DNA of 64,000 nt from the NCBI GenBank assembly GCA_900540885.1, contig UQHJ01000003.1, forward strand, positions 43,001-107,000. Reading direction: 5' to 3'. The notes below the pieces were generated by a model. That model saw nothing but the letters and a program-made list of their open reading frames with translations. It made no database searches and was not told where the DNA came from. The stretch comes from an uncultured Prevotella sp. GTDB lineage: Bacteria > Bacteroidota > Bacteroidia > Bacteroidales > Bacteroidaceae. A program made the position numbers and the translations under genes. Positions within the stretch are counted from its first letter, which is position 1. Each line of letters starts with the position of its first letter. Positions 46,329 through 55,357 of this stretch are shown here, in pieces.

Positions 46329-47279
46329 TTAAGACTTTAATAGGTCTTTTACATCATCAGCACTTTTATTGATGGTATTTGCAATAGTTTCTACACTCAT
46401 GCCATTCTGTAGCATGACTTCGACAACAGCTTTTAATTGAGCTGTCGTCTCATTCAGTTGTGAAGTCGTTTCATTCAGTTGTGAAGTCGTTTCAGAAAGT
46501 CTTTTATTCATCTGCATTAGTTGCGTATCACGAGATTCTATGGCAGAAAAGAATTCGTCTTCATCATCCATTTCTTGTCTTACGCTTGCGTTCATAGCAG
46601 CAAGTCCTAATCGATGAACAAGATGCATGAGCTCAGAATCGCCTTCGTAGTTGTTTATGTCAAGGCGAACGATGTGTTGATTGCTTTCATCTCGTTGTGA
46701 TTGGTCGAACACACTGAGTACACGATCAAGTTTGTTGTTAATCTTTCCATGTAGCAAAGGTATCTGTACGATGATGCTATCGTGTGTAAGGCTATTGATA
46801 AAGGGATCGTTCTCTCCGTTTTCAATTTCTTTTCCGTCGTAGTCGAGGGCTTTATGATTTACATACACAACGGCTTTGTCAATGTCGCCAATGCGGTGAC
46901 CTAACAGATAGATTGCAATCATGGGTATAGCATAAGGGCCTGCTTCGGAATTGCTCTCTTTCAGCATGTTTCCTTCTGCATTATATTGTGCTGCGAGATA
47001 GCGGCGGAAACGAAGCGTTTCGGTACTCAACCAGGTCTTTTGCAATTCAATAAGTACTAAGCGTGTCGATCCATCATCTTGCATCACTCTTGCGGCAAAG
47101 TCTATACGGAACATTGAAATATTGTCGCGTGTTATATTGGGGTGTTCATGCCGACGCATTTCAACGCTTACTACTTCCTTCTTAAGCAAGGCTGATAGTA
47201 CGGTCTTAGCTATACGCTCGTCTTCCATTAAGAATTTGAATACAGAATCGTATATAGGATTGGCTACTGAAAATTTCAT
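46329..47279 (-). CDS. Rpn-family PD-(D/E)xK nuclease (transposase-like)
   Basis: 316 residues: NPIYDSVFKFLMEDERIAKTVLSALL at the N-terminus, then the PD-(D/E)xK core MFRIDFAARVMQDDGSTRLVLIELQKTW (D, E-x-Q-K pattern). This is the layout of the recombination-promoting nuclease (Rpn/YhgA-like, PDDEXK_2) family. The C-terminal region contains tandem 7-residue repeats (ETTSQLN, three copies) from a 21-bp tandem repeat (46444-46485). It has its own promoter, TATATTTG at 47313-47320. Such proteins are often in multiple copies per Bacteroidetes genome. Confidence 0.85.
   Translation of the reverse strand: MKFSVANPIYDSVFKFLMEDERIAKTVLSALLKKEVVSVEMRRHEHPNITRDNISMFRIDFAARVMQDDGSTRLVLIELQKTWLSTETLRFRRYLAAQYNAEGNMLKESNSEAGPYAIPMIAIYLLGHRIGDIDKAVVYVNHKALDYDGKEIENGENDPFINSLTHDSIIVQIPLLHGKINNKLDRVLSVFDQSQRDESNQHIVRLDINNYEGDSELMHLVHRLGLAAMNASVRQEMDDEDEFFSAIESRDTQLMQMNKRLSETTSQLNETTSQLNETTAQLKAVVEVMLQNGMSVETIANTINKSADDVKDLLKS
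46444..46485. repeat. in-frame 21-bp tandem repeat in the Rpn-type gene
   Basis: GTCGTYTCATTCAGTTGTGAA occurs twice in tandem (one mismatch) with a third partial copy, coding for ETTSQLN heptads; copy-number change would keep the frame. Confidence 0.8.
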
Positions 47280-47312
47280 ATTTCTTTTTATTTATTCTGT
47301 TGCTATAAAGTG

Positions 47313-47320
47313 CAAATATA
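47313..47320 (-). promoter_or_regulatory. Rpn-type gene promoter, -7 box
   Basis: TATATTTG on the minus strand, 34 nt upstream of the ATG at 47279. Confidence 0.55.
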
Positions 47321-47415
47321 TGGTATTGTTTCCAAAATGCCAAAACATTAAAGGGCGTTCTATGCATTTGCTATAGAACACCCTTTAATCAATTTATTTT
47401 GCTCTTTTATAATAG

Positions 47416-48231
47416 TTACTTTTTCTTTCGCAGCATGCAATATAGGCCTAATACCACGAAAGGAATGCTAAGTAGTTGACCCTGATCTAAACCAATGAGT
47501 TGTTGCATGTGCAGTTCCCATGGTTCTTGCACTTCCTTAAAGTATTCAACGAAGAAGCGGAATACAAAGATAGTGGCTAAGCAATAACCAAAGAAAAAGC
47601 CTGTGCCGACCTTATTCTTCATACGGAAGTAAAGCGCTACACCTATTACAAAAAATAGGAAGTATGCAATGGCTTCGTATAGTTGGGCAGGGTAACGTGG
47701 TTGCGTTTCGTTAAGGTGAACAAATACGAATCCCACGTCCGATCCCGTGAATTTACCTACAATCTCGGAGTTCATCAAGTTGCCTAATCGAATGAAGCAG
47801 GCGGTGATGGGAGTAGCAATGGCTATGTTGTCAAGTACGGTGAGGAGCTTAACTCCCGTCTTGCGCACGTAAAGCCAAAGGGCTATCATAAGTCCGAGCG
47901 TTCCACCATGTGATGCAAGGCCAGCATAGCCCGTAAACTTCCACGTTCCGTCGGCCAGCTTGTGTATGGGTAACACCATTTCAAGTGGGTGGCTTAGGAA
48001 ATAGGCAGGTTCGTATAGTAGGCAGTGGCCCAAGCGCGCACCTACTAATATGCCAACAAAGCAGAAGAGAAAGAGTGGATCGAATTTCTCTTGCGGTATG
48101 CGTTGCTGCTTGTAAAGTTTATACACAACGATATAGGCCAAAGCCAGTCCAATACACCAACATAGTGAGTACCAACGCACTTCGAGCGGACCTATGCTAA
48201 AAGCTACGATTGAAGGATTCCAAATGGTCAT
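47416..48231 (-). CDS. lgt: prolipoprotein diacylglyceryl transferase
   Basis: 271 residues with about seven TM helices. Inner-membrane enzyme that adds diacylglycerol to lipobox cysteines. Signatures: GARLGHCLLYEP, the catalytic-region YAGLASHGGTLG (His in SHGG), RLGNLMNSEIVGKFTGSDVGFVF (Lgt signature) and RYPAQLYEAIAY. Full length. Downstream of ychF in the same orientation with repeat element G between. It serves the lipoproteins seen nearby. Confidence 0.95.
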   Translation of the reverse strand: MTIWNPSIVAFSIGPLEVRWYSLCWCIGLALAYIVVYKLYKQQRIPQEKFDPLFLFCFVGILVGARLGHCLLYEPAYFLSHPLEMVLPIHKLADGTWKFTGYAGLASHGGTLGLMIALWLYVRKTGVKLLTVLDNIAIATPITACFIRLGNLMNSEIVGKFTGSDVGFVFVHLNETQPRYPAQLYEAIAYFLFFVIGVALYFRMKNKVGTGFFFGYCLATIFVFRFFVEYFKEVQEPWELHMQQLIGLDQGQLLSIPFVVLGLYCMLRKKK

Positions 48232-48250
48232 TTCCCTTTAAACTGATTTT

Positions 48251-48350
48251 TTGTCAACGAGTTAACAGGTTGACGAGTTAACAAGTAAGCTTGTTCTTTT
48301 GTTGACGAGTTTGGTTATTTGCTCGTTAACTTGTCAACTCGTCAACAAAA
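48251..48350. repeat. palindromic 9-bp-unit element G
   Basis: TTGTCAACGAGTTAACAGG, GTTGACGAGTTAACAAG, the core GTAAGCTTG, and an inverted arm TTAACTTGTCAACTCGTCAAC. Between ychF and lgt. Confidence 0.83.
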
Positions 48351-48355
48351 AAGAG

Positions 48356-49459
48356 TTACACGTTAAATCTGAAGTGCATAATGTCGCCGTCTTGCACTTC
48401 ATATTCTTTACCCTCTACGTGTAAAAGGCCTGCTTCGCGAACAGCGGATTCAGAACCTAAACGAATGTAGTCGTCGTACTTGATTACTTCAGCGCGAATG
48501 AAACCTTTCTCAAAGTCTGTGTGGATAACGCCAGCACATTGTGGTGCTTTCCAACCCTTGTGGAATGTCCATGCCTTCACTTCCATTTCACCTGCGGTGA
48601 TGAATGTCTGTAAGTTGAGCATATGGTAGGCGGCCTTAATCAAGCGGTTGCAGCCACTTTCTTCAAGTCCTACGTCTTGCAGGAACATTTGGCGCTCTTC
48701 GTAGGTCTCGAGTTCTGCAATGTCAGCCTCGGTTTGTGCGGCAAGTACTAATACTTCAGCCCCCTCTTCTTTAACAGCTTCGCGTACTTCGTCAACGTAG
48801 TGATTGCCTTTAGCTGCTGAGGCTTCGTCTACGTTGCAAACGTAGAGTACAGGTTTAGAGGTAAGCAAGAAAAGTCCTTTAGCTGCCTTTTGTTCTTCTA
48901 ACGATTCGAATGAGACGCTACGTGCACTCTTTCCCTCTTCGAGGGCTGCTTTATAGGCCAATAGTACTTCGTATTCTACTTTAGCATTTTTATCACCACC
49001 AACTTTGGCTATTTTTTCAACGCGCTTGATACGGTTCTCAACTGTCTCAAGATCTTTGAGCTGTAACTCGGTGTCAATAATTTCTTTATCACGTACAGGG
49101 TCTACGCTGCCGTCTACGTGTACCACGTTGCCATCGTCAAAGCAACGTAACACGTGGATAATAGCATCAGTCTCACGAATGTTGCCCAAGAATTGGTTGC
49201 CCAATCCTTCGCCTTTTGAAGCACCTTTGACAAGGCCTGCTATGTCAACAATCTCGACAGTTGTAGGTACGATGCGTCCTGGGTGAACTAATTCGGCTAA
49301 TTTTGTCAATCGTTCGTCAGGAACGGTGATAACGCCGACATTTGGCTCAATGGTACAAAATGGGAAATTCGCTGATTGTGCCTTGGCATTACTTAGGCAG
49401 TTGAACAAGGTTGACTTACCTACGTTGGGCAAGCCTACAATGCCACATTGTAAACTCAT
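48356..49459 (-). CDS. ychF: redox-regulated ribosome-associated ATPase YchF
   Basis: 367 residues of the OBG-like family that hydrolyses ATP. G1 GLPNVGKST, switch region VPTTVEIVDIAGLVKGASKGEGLGNQFL, the atypical G4 CNVDEA, and a C-terminal TGS domain (FITAGEMEVKAWTFHKGWKAPQCAG, then VIHTDFEKGFIRAEV). Full length. Promoter box TAACTTTG at 49497-49504 gives a leader of under 40 nt. Confidence 0.96.
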   Translation of the reverse strand: MSLQCGIVGLPNVGKSTLFNCLSNAKAQSANFPFCTIEPNVGVITVPDERLTKLAELVHPGRIVPTTVEIVDIAGLVKGASKGEGLGNQFLGNIRETDAIIHVLRCFDDGNVVHVDGSVDPVRDKEIIDTELQLKDLETVENRIKRVEKIAKVGGDKNAKVEYEVLLAYKAALEEGKSARSVSFESLEEQKAAKGLFLLTSKPVLYVCNVDEASAAKGNHYVDEVREAVKEEGAEVLVLAAQTEADIAELETYEERQMFLQDVGLEESGCNRLIKAAYHMLNLQTFITAGEMEVKAWTFHKGWKAPQCAGVIHTDFEKGFIRAEVIKYDDYIRLGSESAVREAGLLHVEGKEYEVQDGDIMHFRFNV

Positions 49460-49496
49460 ATTTTATATTTTCTCTTTTTTTGTTTCTTTTAATGCG

Positions 49497-49504
49497 CAAA
49501 GTTA
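49497..49504 (-). promoter_or_regulatory. ychF promoter, -7 box
   Basis: TAACTTTG on the minus strand, 38 nt before the ATG at 49459. Confidence 0.55.
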
Positions 49505-49537
49505 CAAGAAAAAGATGATTCTTAAATGAATCGGGTT

Positions 49538-49789
49538 GATAAACTGCAATTTGTCGAATAGACAGGAATGAACATTAACGAATAATTAACAAAAAAATTA
49601 ATGAAATAATTAATGTTCAATTAATGATAATTAATGTTCAAAACAATGCGCGAAGTGCGCCTAAACTTAAACGTTAACTATTTATGTTATGCGCTTTGCG
49701 CTTTGTTTTGAACATTAATTATCATTAATTGAACATTAATTATTTCATTAATGTTTATTCTTGTTCTATTCGACAAATTGCAGTTTATC
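49538..49789. repeat. AATTAATG-rich long palindrome, copy 2
   Basis: Arms GATAAACTGCAATTTGTCGA / TCGACAAATTGCAGTTTATC enclose AATTAATG-rich repeats and the central CCTAAACTTAAACGTTAACT region, which is the reverse of the centre of copy 1 (12323-12547). The right arm overlaps the stop codon of the following minus-strand gene (49788-49790). Confidence 0.88.
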
Positions 49790-52586
49790 AGTTACTCTCC
49801 ACCACTCCTCCATCTTGGCTCACACCACGCACACTGATATCGAGCCACTGCTCGGGTCGTGAATTGGTGAAAAAGAGTACGTGTGCCTTGCCGTCCTTGT
49901 CAGTCTTTACCGCAGGATTCCAATAAAGCGTGCGACGCACATCATTGTCTGACGGTAAATCGAAGCGACGATAGTCGGGAGAGTAGAACTGAGGGTGTGA
50001 AGCAAAGCCTTGTAAGATGCGTTGATCTTGGCCGCGTGTGCAATGCTGCCGATAGAGGTCGGGCTGTTCGTATACATAGAGTAAATCTTTATCGCTATGC
50101 CCTAAACGCTTATCTTTACCTGTTATCGCATTTTCGTTTACAATGCTTGGTACGAAAGTGATGCTCTTATACCCCTCGGCCGATTGTATGAATACGTTAT
50201 CTTGATAACGAAGGTAATAATTCTCATACCAAGGCAAGTTGTTGATAAACATCGTTACGTAGTTGGCATTGTAATTAACGTGAGGCGCTTCATACATTTT
50301 CTTCATCATGACTTTTTGCGCCTTCTTTTTGTCTCCTTCTAAATGGATGTCATTTCTTTGCTGCGCTGTTGGTTGTGCTTCAGAGTTGAGCCCACCGAAA
50401 TGGTCACCGCCAGTAGTAAATTCAGGCTTTTCGTCACCATCTTTTTCGTTATCAGCTTTGTCTTCTTCAAATGAGCCATTTTTTCGATACAAACCATACA
50501 ATTGTACCGAGAAGTGATTGTCGAGCATAGGCAGCAATTCGCCCAGGTCGGGCAGTGGCTTTCCTTCGTCCTTGAGGCGTTGCATGATTTGGGCAACGTT
50601 ATAATATACTGTGCTGCGATCCAAACCTTTGTTTTCGCCTCCTAACCAAGTGTAACGCGTACCTGTAAGGCCATGATATTTACCTCTGATTGTTACCTTT
50701 GCTTCGTTGAGCTTTGAAGGCAAAGTGCGTGGAATGGTATCGCGCCACGCAAAGGTTTCGGGCTCTTCTAAGCGTTGATAAGTGACCAAACTATCTTGGA
50801 CGAGTGGAATGTTTAAGGCTAAACTCTGAGTTGTAAAGGCACGCGGTTGAGGTGCAAACCATTGGTCTATCGAGAGACGACTCCAGGACTTCTTGCCTGT
50901 ATCAGAGGATTGTGAGAATTGGGCATAGAAGTTGCCCTTAAAGAGAGCATTATTCTCAAATGCGAAGCGGCCGTCCTTATCGGTACGCGTCTTGCCCTGC
51001 ATGGTCTGTCCATCGAGCGAGTAGGCCAACATGTTAAGTTGATAGTTAGCACGTGGCTTTTGGCGAGCATTGTCGGCAAATAGGCGGCCGCGCAATATGG
51101 GGTGTTCCTCTATAGGTTGCTGCAAAGTGAAAGGCACAGCTCCACACATTACACTAAATTGATTCGCTTGCCAACCTTGCACCATGAGTAAGAGGTCGAG
51201 CATTTGGCGGTGGGCGGCATCGTCTTTTTCAAAATAAAGGTCGGGACGTGCCACATAGCCGCGCAACTCTGATGTTAATAATAGGTTGGCCTCCAGTCCT
51301 CCGTCACGCGTGTCGGTTATGTTGCTACCACCGTCGCGTACGGCTACTGAGAGCGTAGTTGACACGGGGCGATTGGCCTTGTCATGCAAGTCGATAGTTA
51401 CGATGGCTGGACTAAAGGGAGCATATATCTTCTCGTTTTGTTCAAGGTGTACGTTTAGGCAGCGGTTCTCCTCCTGATTGGGCGCAACCCATACCAAGCG
51501 CGTGGCTTGACTATGGCCGCTCACATCGTATAGTTCAACGCGATTGACTCCTCCGCGCAAGGCTTTGCGAGGAATGAAGAGTTCCGTTTCATTCTCGTTG
51601 ACCGTCAATGTGTCAAAATAACAGACCTTCTCGCGTGAGAGTACGGCCACCCCTAATAGGTTACTCTGGTGGCATACTGAATCGTTAGCCAATATAATTA
51701 GTGAAAGTCCGTCCTCTGCTTGTTGCGCACGCAAGCCGTAGTTGGTTGTAGCTGTGGGTAGGGTAAATTGTTTTTTCTCTCCTTTAATGCTAACGTAACC
51801 TCCATTTAAATTATCTGGTAGTATAAAATATCCTCGCCCAGCATATAAGGGCGCAAAGGTAGCTAATAGTTGTCTCTGTTGGTTATAAAGTTGTAGTGTA
51901 TCGTCAGCAGGCGTTCCGCGTCCGTCCGTTAGTTCGTAAGCAATGCGTTGTGCAATGCCTTTTGCTCGTGCGCCCCCTTCGGGGTAGAACGTGAGCACTC
52001 GCTCGCTCTTATTCCCCATGATGTAAGGGCGCGGAGCGCCTAACGTCACCTTATCGTGACGGCGCGGACTGGGTAGGGTGAGTTGTGAAGCATCGCCAGA
52101 GGCAAGTGTGTGTTCAGCCTTTTGTGGATTATGGCTTTCAAATATAGGTACAATGCGTGAAAAATATCCCTCCCAATTAGTCATGGCACGAGTGTAAGCA
52201 CGCACTTCATAGTAGCCAGCGCGAATGGGCTGTTTTAGTACAAAAGCGCCATCAGCCTGTCCTAAAGAGTCAATGTGCAACATTTGGCGCTCCATCTCTT
52301 GTCCGTCGGCATTCAATAGGTCTACATAGAGCACCCTACTCACATCGGTAGGAAGTAGGCTGGAAGCGCGTACCACATAAGCCTTATACCACAGTGTATC
52401 GTTTGCCATATACGATGTATTGTCCATGTGTAGATATACCTTTTCACGTGGATAGTTGCGGTCAAAACCCGATGCCTTCTTAAACCATTCAAAAAGTGTT
52501 TCAACGTCTTTTTGTCTACTTCCATCTTGTGCTTGTATGCTTAGCACCGAAAGTAAACAACACAATACAGCGATATATTTTTTCAT
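49788..52586 (-). CDS. large exported MG2-type (alpha-2-macroglobulin-like) protein
   Basis: 932 residues with a signal peptide (MKKYIAVLCCLLSVLSIQAQ). The N-terminal part is typical of Bacteroidetes MG2-domain exported proteins (PREKVYLHMDNTSYMANDTLWYKAY...SRVLYVDLLNADGQEMER...IRAGYYEVRAYTRAMTNW), followed by further beta-sandwich domains (TTLSVAVRDGG, ENNALFKGNFYAQFS). The C-terminal part resembles TonB-receptor accessory proteins (RTLYWNPAVKTDKDGKAHVLFFTNSR, an MG-type strand pattern). No thioester motif is seen. Function unknown; likely periplasmic or surface. The 3' end lies in a palindromic repeat. Confidence 0.78.
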   Translation of the reverse strand: MKKYIAVLCCLLSVLSIQAQDGSRQKDVETLFEWFKKASGFDRNYPREKVYLHMDNTSYMANDTLWYKAYVVRASSLLPTDVSRVLYVDLLNADGQEMERQMLHIDSLGQADGAFVLKQPIRAGYYEVRAYTRAMTNWEGYFSRIVPIFESHNPQKAEHTLASGDASQLTLPSPRRHDKVTLGAPRPYIMGNKSERVLTFYPEGGARAKGIAQRIAYELTDGRGTPADDTLQLYNQQRQLLATFAPLYAGRGYFILPDNLNGGYVSIKGEKKQFTLPTATTNYGLRAQQAEDGLSLIILANDSVCHQSNLLGVAVLSREKVCYFDTLTVNENETELFIPRKALRGGVNRVELYDVSGHSQATRLVWVAPNQEENRCLNVHLEQNEKIYAPFSPAIVTIDLHDKANRPVSTTLSVAVRDGGSNITDTRDGGLEANLLLTSELRGYVARPDLYFEKDDAAHRQMLDLLLMVQGWQANQFSVMCGAVPFTLQQPIEEHPILRGRLFADNARQKPRANYQLNMLAYSLDGQTMQGKTRTDKDGRFAFENNALFKGNFYAQFSQSSDTGKKSWSRLSIDQWFAPQPRAFTTQSLALNIPLVQDSLVTYQRLEEPETFAWRDTIPRTLPSKLNEAKVTIRGKYHGLTGTRYTWLGGENKGLDRSTVYYNVAQIMQRLKDEGKPLPDLGELLPMLDNHFSVQLYGLYRKNGSFEEDKADNEKDGDEKPEFTTGGDHFGGLNSEAQPTAQQRNDIHLEGDKKKAQKVMMKKMYEAPHVNYNANYVTMFINNLPWYENYYLRYQDNVFIQSAEGYKSITFVPSIVNENAITGKDKRLGHSDKDLLYVYEQPDLYRQHCTRGQDQRILQGFASHPQFYSPDYRRFDLPSDNDVRRTLYWNPAVKTDKDGKAHVLFFTNSRPEQWLDISVRGVSQDGGVVESN

Positions 52587-52811
52587 AGTATCAGATTTTG
52601 TTAGACTAATAGGAAGTCAGATTTCTCCCATTTTTGGAATGGTGAATTGTTCTTATCTATTTGAAATTACAAATTTGTAGGACACAATGTTAACCTCTAA
52701 TGATGGGATTTACTCATAACAACAAGAGTTACAATATCAAGGGGTGAAAGTAGGGTTAGGGCTGAGGCCCAATTGCAGCTTATCGGTAATGTTCGTTTTT
52801 TTGTAAAAAAA
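52587..52811. other. intergenic spacer between pnp and the MG2-type gene
   Basis: No gene seen. A sequence near 52773 (AATTGCAGCTTATC) resembles the outer arm of the AATTAATG palindromes. Confidence 0.4.
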
Positions 52812-52852
52812 GAAATCCCCTTGTCACCCCGTGTGGGGTGCAAGGGGATTTC
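52812..52852 (-). terminator. intrinsic terminator after pnp
   Basis: GAAATCCCCTTG...CAAGGGGATTTC with an inner CACCCCGTGTGGGGTG hairpin; on the minus strand it is followed by TTTTTTTAC. Confidence 0.85.
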
Positions 52853-52909
52853 AAGCAACTATGGCTTTCTTTCATTCAATATTTTCAGAAAGGGAAAGTT
52901 TCGCGATGA

Positions 52910-55132
52910 TTAATCGCGACGAGGACGACGAGGAGCGTGACCGCCTTCAGCGCCACCTTCGCGGCGTGGACGACGTGCGGGACGTTCTTCCCAGCCTTCG
53001 GGCTTCTCCTCCAATACGCGGTGTGAGAGTCGGAACTTACCCGTCTTCTCATCAATCTCGAGGAGCTTCACTTGAATGGTATCGCCTTCCTTAATGCCAG
53101 CTTCTTCAACTGACTCAAGACGCTTCCAAGCAATCTCTGAGATGTGGAGCAAACCTTCCTTACCTGGCATGAACTCTACGAAGCAACCGTAAGGCATAAT
53201 GCTTACTACCTTAGCGTCGTAAACTTCGCCTACTTCAGGAATGGCTACGATTGCACGGATCTTAGCTACAGCAGCGTCGATGCTATCTTTGTTAGGACCT
53301 GATACTTGAATCTTGCCTACGCCGTCAGCCTCTTCGATTGTGATAGTTGCACCCGTATCTTCTTGCATTCCCTGAATGATCTTACCGCCCGGGCCAATAA
53401 CGGCTCCGATAAATTCTTTAGGAATATCGAAGGCTTCAATGCGGGGTACGTGAGGTTTGAGTTCTGCACGGGGAGCGGGCATCGTTTCAAGGATCTTGCC
53501 CAAGATGTGTTCACGTGCTTGTTTAGCTTGTGCAAGGGCCTTTTCAAGGATTTCGTATGAAAGGCCATCGCACTTAATATCCATTTGAGTGGCAGTAAGA
53601 CCCTTAGCAGTACCCGTAGTCTTAAAGTCCATATCGCCTAAGTGGTCTTCATCACCAAGAATGTCGCTCAATACAGCGTACTTCTCTTCGCCAGGGTTCT
53701 TAATCAGTCCCATTGCGATACCACTTACAGGAGCCTTGATGGGCACACCAGCGTCCATAAGAGCGAGCGTACCAGCGCAAACGGTAGCCATTGATGAAGA
53801 ACCATTTGACTCAAGAATGTCACTTACTACGCGTACAGTGTAGGGATAGTCTGCAGGAATTTGACCCTTGAGGGCGCGCCATGCTAAGTGGCCGTGACCG
53901 ATTTCACGACGACCTACACCACGTTGTGCCTTAGCTTCGCCTGTAGAGAAGGGAGGGAAATTGTAGTGTAACAAGAAGCGCATGTAGCTCTTGTCAAGCA
54001 CGTCGTCCACCATCTTCTCGTCTAACTTCGTACCGAGTGTAGCAGTGGCCAAAGCTTGTGTTTCACCACGGGTGAAGATAGCTGAGCCGTGGGGCATGGG
54101 GAGGGGTGATACTTCACACCAGATAGGACGAATGTCAGTAGTCTTACGACCGTCGAGACGCTTGCCCTCGTCTAAGATGCAACGGCGCATAGCGTCGCGC
54201 TCTACGTCGTGGTAGTAGCGGTCAACCATGGCATTCTTCTCTTCCAACTCATCGGCAGAGAGTTCGGGGTGAGCTGCAGCGTAACGTTCCTTGAAGTCTT
54301 CACGAATTTGTGTGAAGGCATCTTCGCGTTGGTGCTTATCGTGGTCGCCAGCTTCGGCAATGGCGTAAGCGGGCTGGTAGCATTCGTCTTTAACTTGCTG
54401 ACGGAGCTCTTCATCATTTACCTCGTCATCATATTCGCGCTTAACGTCCGTGCCGAGTTCCTTAGAGAGTTCCTTTTGCAATTGACACATCGGCTTAATG
54501 GCCTCGTGAGCGACCTTGAGAGCTTCGAGCAGTGCGCTTTCGGGCACTTCGTCCATTTCGCCTTCTACCATCATGATGTTCTCTTCCGTAGCACCGACCA
54601 TGATGTCCATGTCAGCGTGCTTGAGTTGTTCGTAGGTAGGGTTAACTACGTATTCGCCATTGATGCGAGCTACGCGAACCTCGGAGATCGGGCCTTCGAA
54701 GGGAATGTCGCTGGCAGCCAAGGCAGCTGAAGCAGCGAAACCAGCCAATGCGTCGGGCATGTCAACGCCATCAGCAGAGAAGAGCGTGATGTTAACGTAT
54801 ACCTCGCAGTGGTAGTCAGAAGGGAAGAGGGGACGCAATGCACGGTCAACAAGGCGAGAAGTCAAGATTTCGTAATCGCCTGCGCGGCCTTCGCGCTTAG
54901 TGAAGCCACCAGGGAAACGACCTGCTGCACTATATTTTTCTTTGTAATCGCACTGTAAGGGCATAAAGTCTGTGCCGGGCTGAGCTGTCTTTGCAGCACA
55001 GACGGTGGCCAAAAGCATAGTGTTGTTCATGCGCAACATTACTGCGCCGTCAGCTTGCTTGGCCAACTTTCCTGTTTCGATGCTGATGGTGCGTCCGTCA
55101 GGCAACGAAACGGTTTTCGTTATCACGTTCAT
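52910..55132 (-). CDS. pnp: polynucleotide phosphorylase
   Basis: 740 residues from ATG 55132 (MNVITKTVSLPDGRTISIET). Two RNase PH domains (GRFPGGFTKREGRAGDYEILTSRLVDRALRPLFP; the second with RTDIRPIWCE and GVGRREIGHGHLA), a KH domain (IGAVIGPGGKIIQGMQEDTG) and an S1 domain (GEVYDAKVVSIMPYGCFVEFMPGKEGLLHISEI). A basic Arg/Gly-rich tail follows (ERPARRPRREGGAEGGHAPR), longer than in E. coli. It degrades mRNA 3' to 5' with phosphate. The ATG at 55183 lies in the TATTTTTG promoter box, so the later start was chosen. Confidence 0.96.
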   Translation of the reverse strand: MNVITKTVSLPDGRTISIETGKLAKQADGAVMLRMNNTMLLATVCAAKTAQPGTDFMPLQCDYKEKYSAAGRFPGGFTKREGRAGDYEILTSRLVDRALRPLFPSDYHCEVYVNITLFSADGVDMPDALAGFAASAALAASDIPFEGPISEVRVARINGEYVVNPTYEQLKHADMDIMVGATEENIMMVEGEMDEVPESALLEALKVAHEAIKPMCQLQKELSKELGTDVKREYDDEVNDEELRQQVKDECYQPAYAIAEAGDHDKHQREDAFTQIREDFKERYAAAHPELSADELEEKNAMVDRYYHDVERDAMRRCILDEGKRLDGRKTTDIRPIWCEVSPLPMPHGSAIFTRGETQALATATLGTKLDEKMVDDVLDKSYMRFLLHYNFPPFSTGEAKAQRGVGRREIGHGHLAWRALKGQIPADYPYTVRVVSDILESNGSSSMATVCAGTLALMDAGVPIKAPVSGIAMGLIKNPGEEKYAVLSDILGDEDHLGDMDFKTTGTAKGLTATQMDIKCDGLSYEILEKALAQAKQAREHILGKILETMPAPRAELKPHVPRIEAFDIPKEFIGAVIGPGGKIIQGMQEDTGATITIEEADGVGKIQVSGPNKDSIDAAVAKIRAIVAIPEVGEVYDAKVVSIMPYGCFVEFMPGKEGLLHISEIAWKRLESVEEAGIKEGDTIQVKLLEIDEKTGKFRLSHRVLEEKPEGWEERPARRPRREGGAEGGHAPRRPRRD

Positions 55133-55180
55133 CTGATTGTTATTATGATTGTTGTTTTTTATTATCTTATAAGAAACGTG

Positions 55181-55188
55181 CAAAAATA
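55181..55188 (-). promoter_or_regulatory. pnp promoter, -7 box
   Basis: TATTTTTG on the minus strand, 48 nt before the ATG at 55132; it overlaps the upstream in-frame ATG at 55183 and so rules it out. Confidence 0.6.
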
Positions 55189-55257
55189 GTAATTATTTTT
55201 CATGTGGTATTAAACTCTGCACCTTTTTTATTCACATACAACGATTTATGCTTCAAA

Positions 55258-55318
55258 AAAAAGACTTGCCAAGTTCCCATTGCTTTTGTTAGAGCAATGA
55301 GGACTTGACAAGTCTTTG
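55258..55318. terminator. terminator downstream of rlpA
   Basis: AAAGACTTG...CAAGTCTTT with inner ATTGCT/AGCAAT pairing; A- and T-rich flanks on both sides. Confidence 0.82.
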
Positions 55319-55357
55319 AAGTTTAGTTTATGTTGTAAGGTGTAATAAAAGAGAGGA

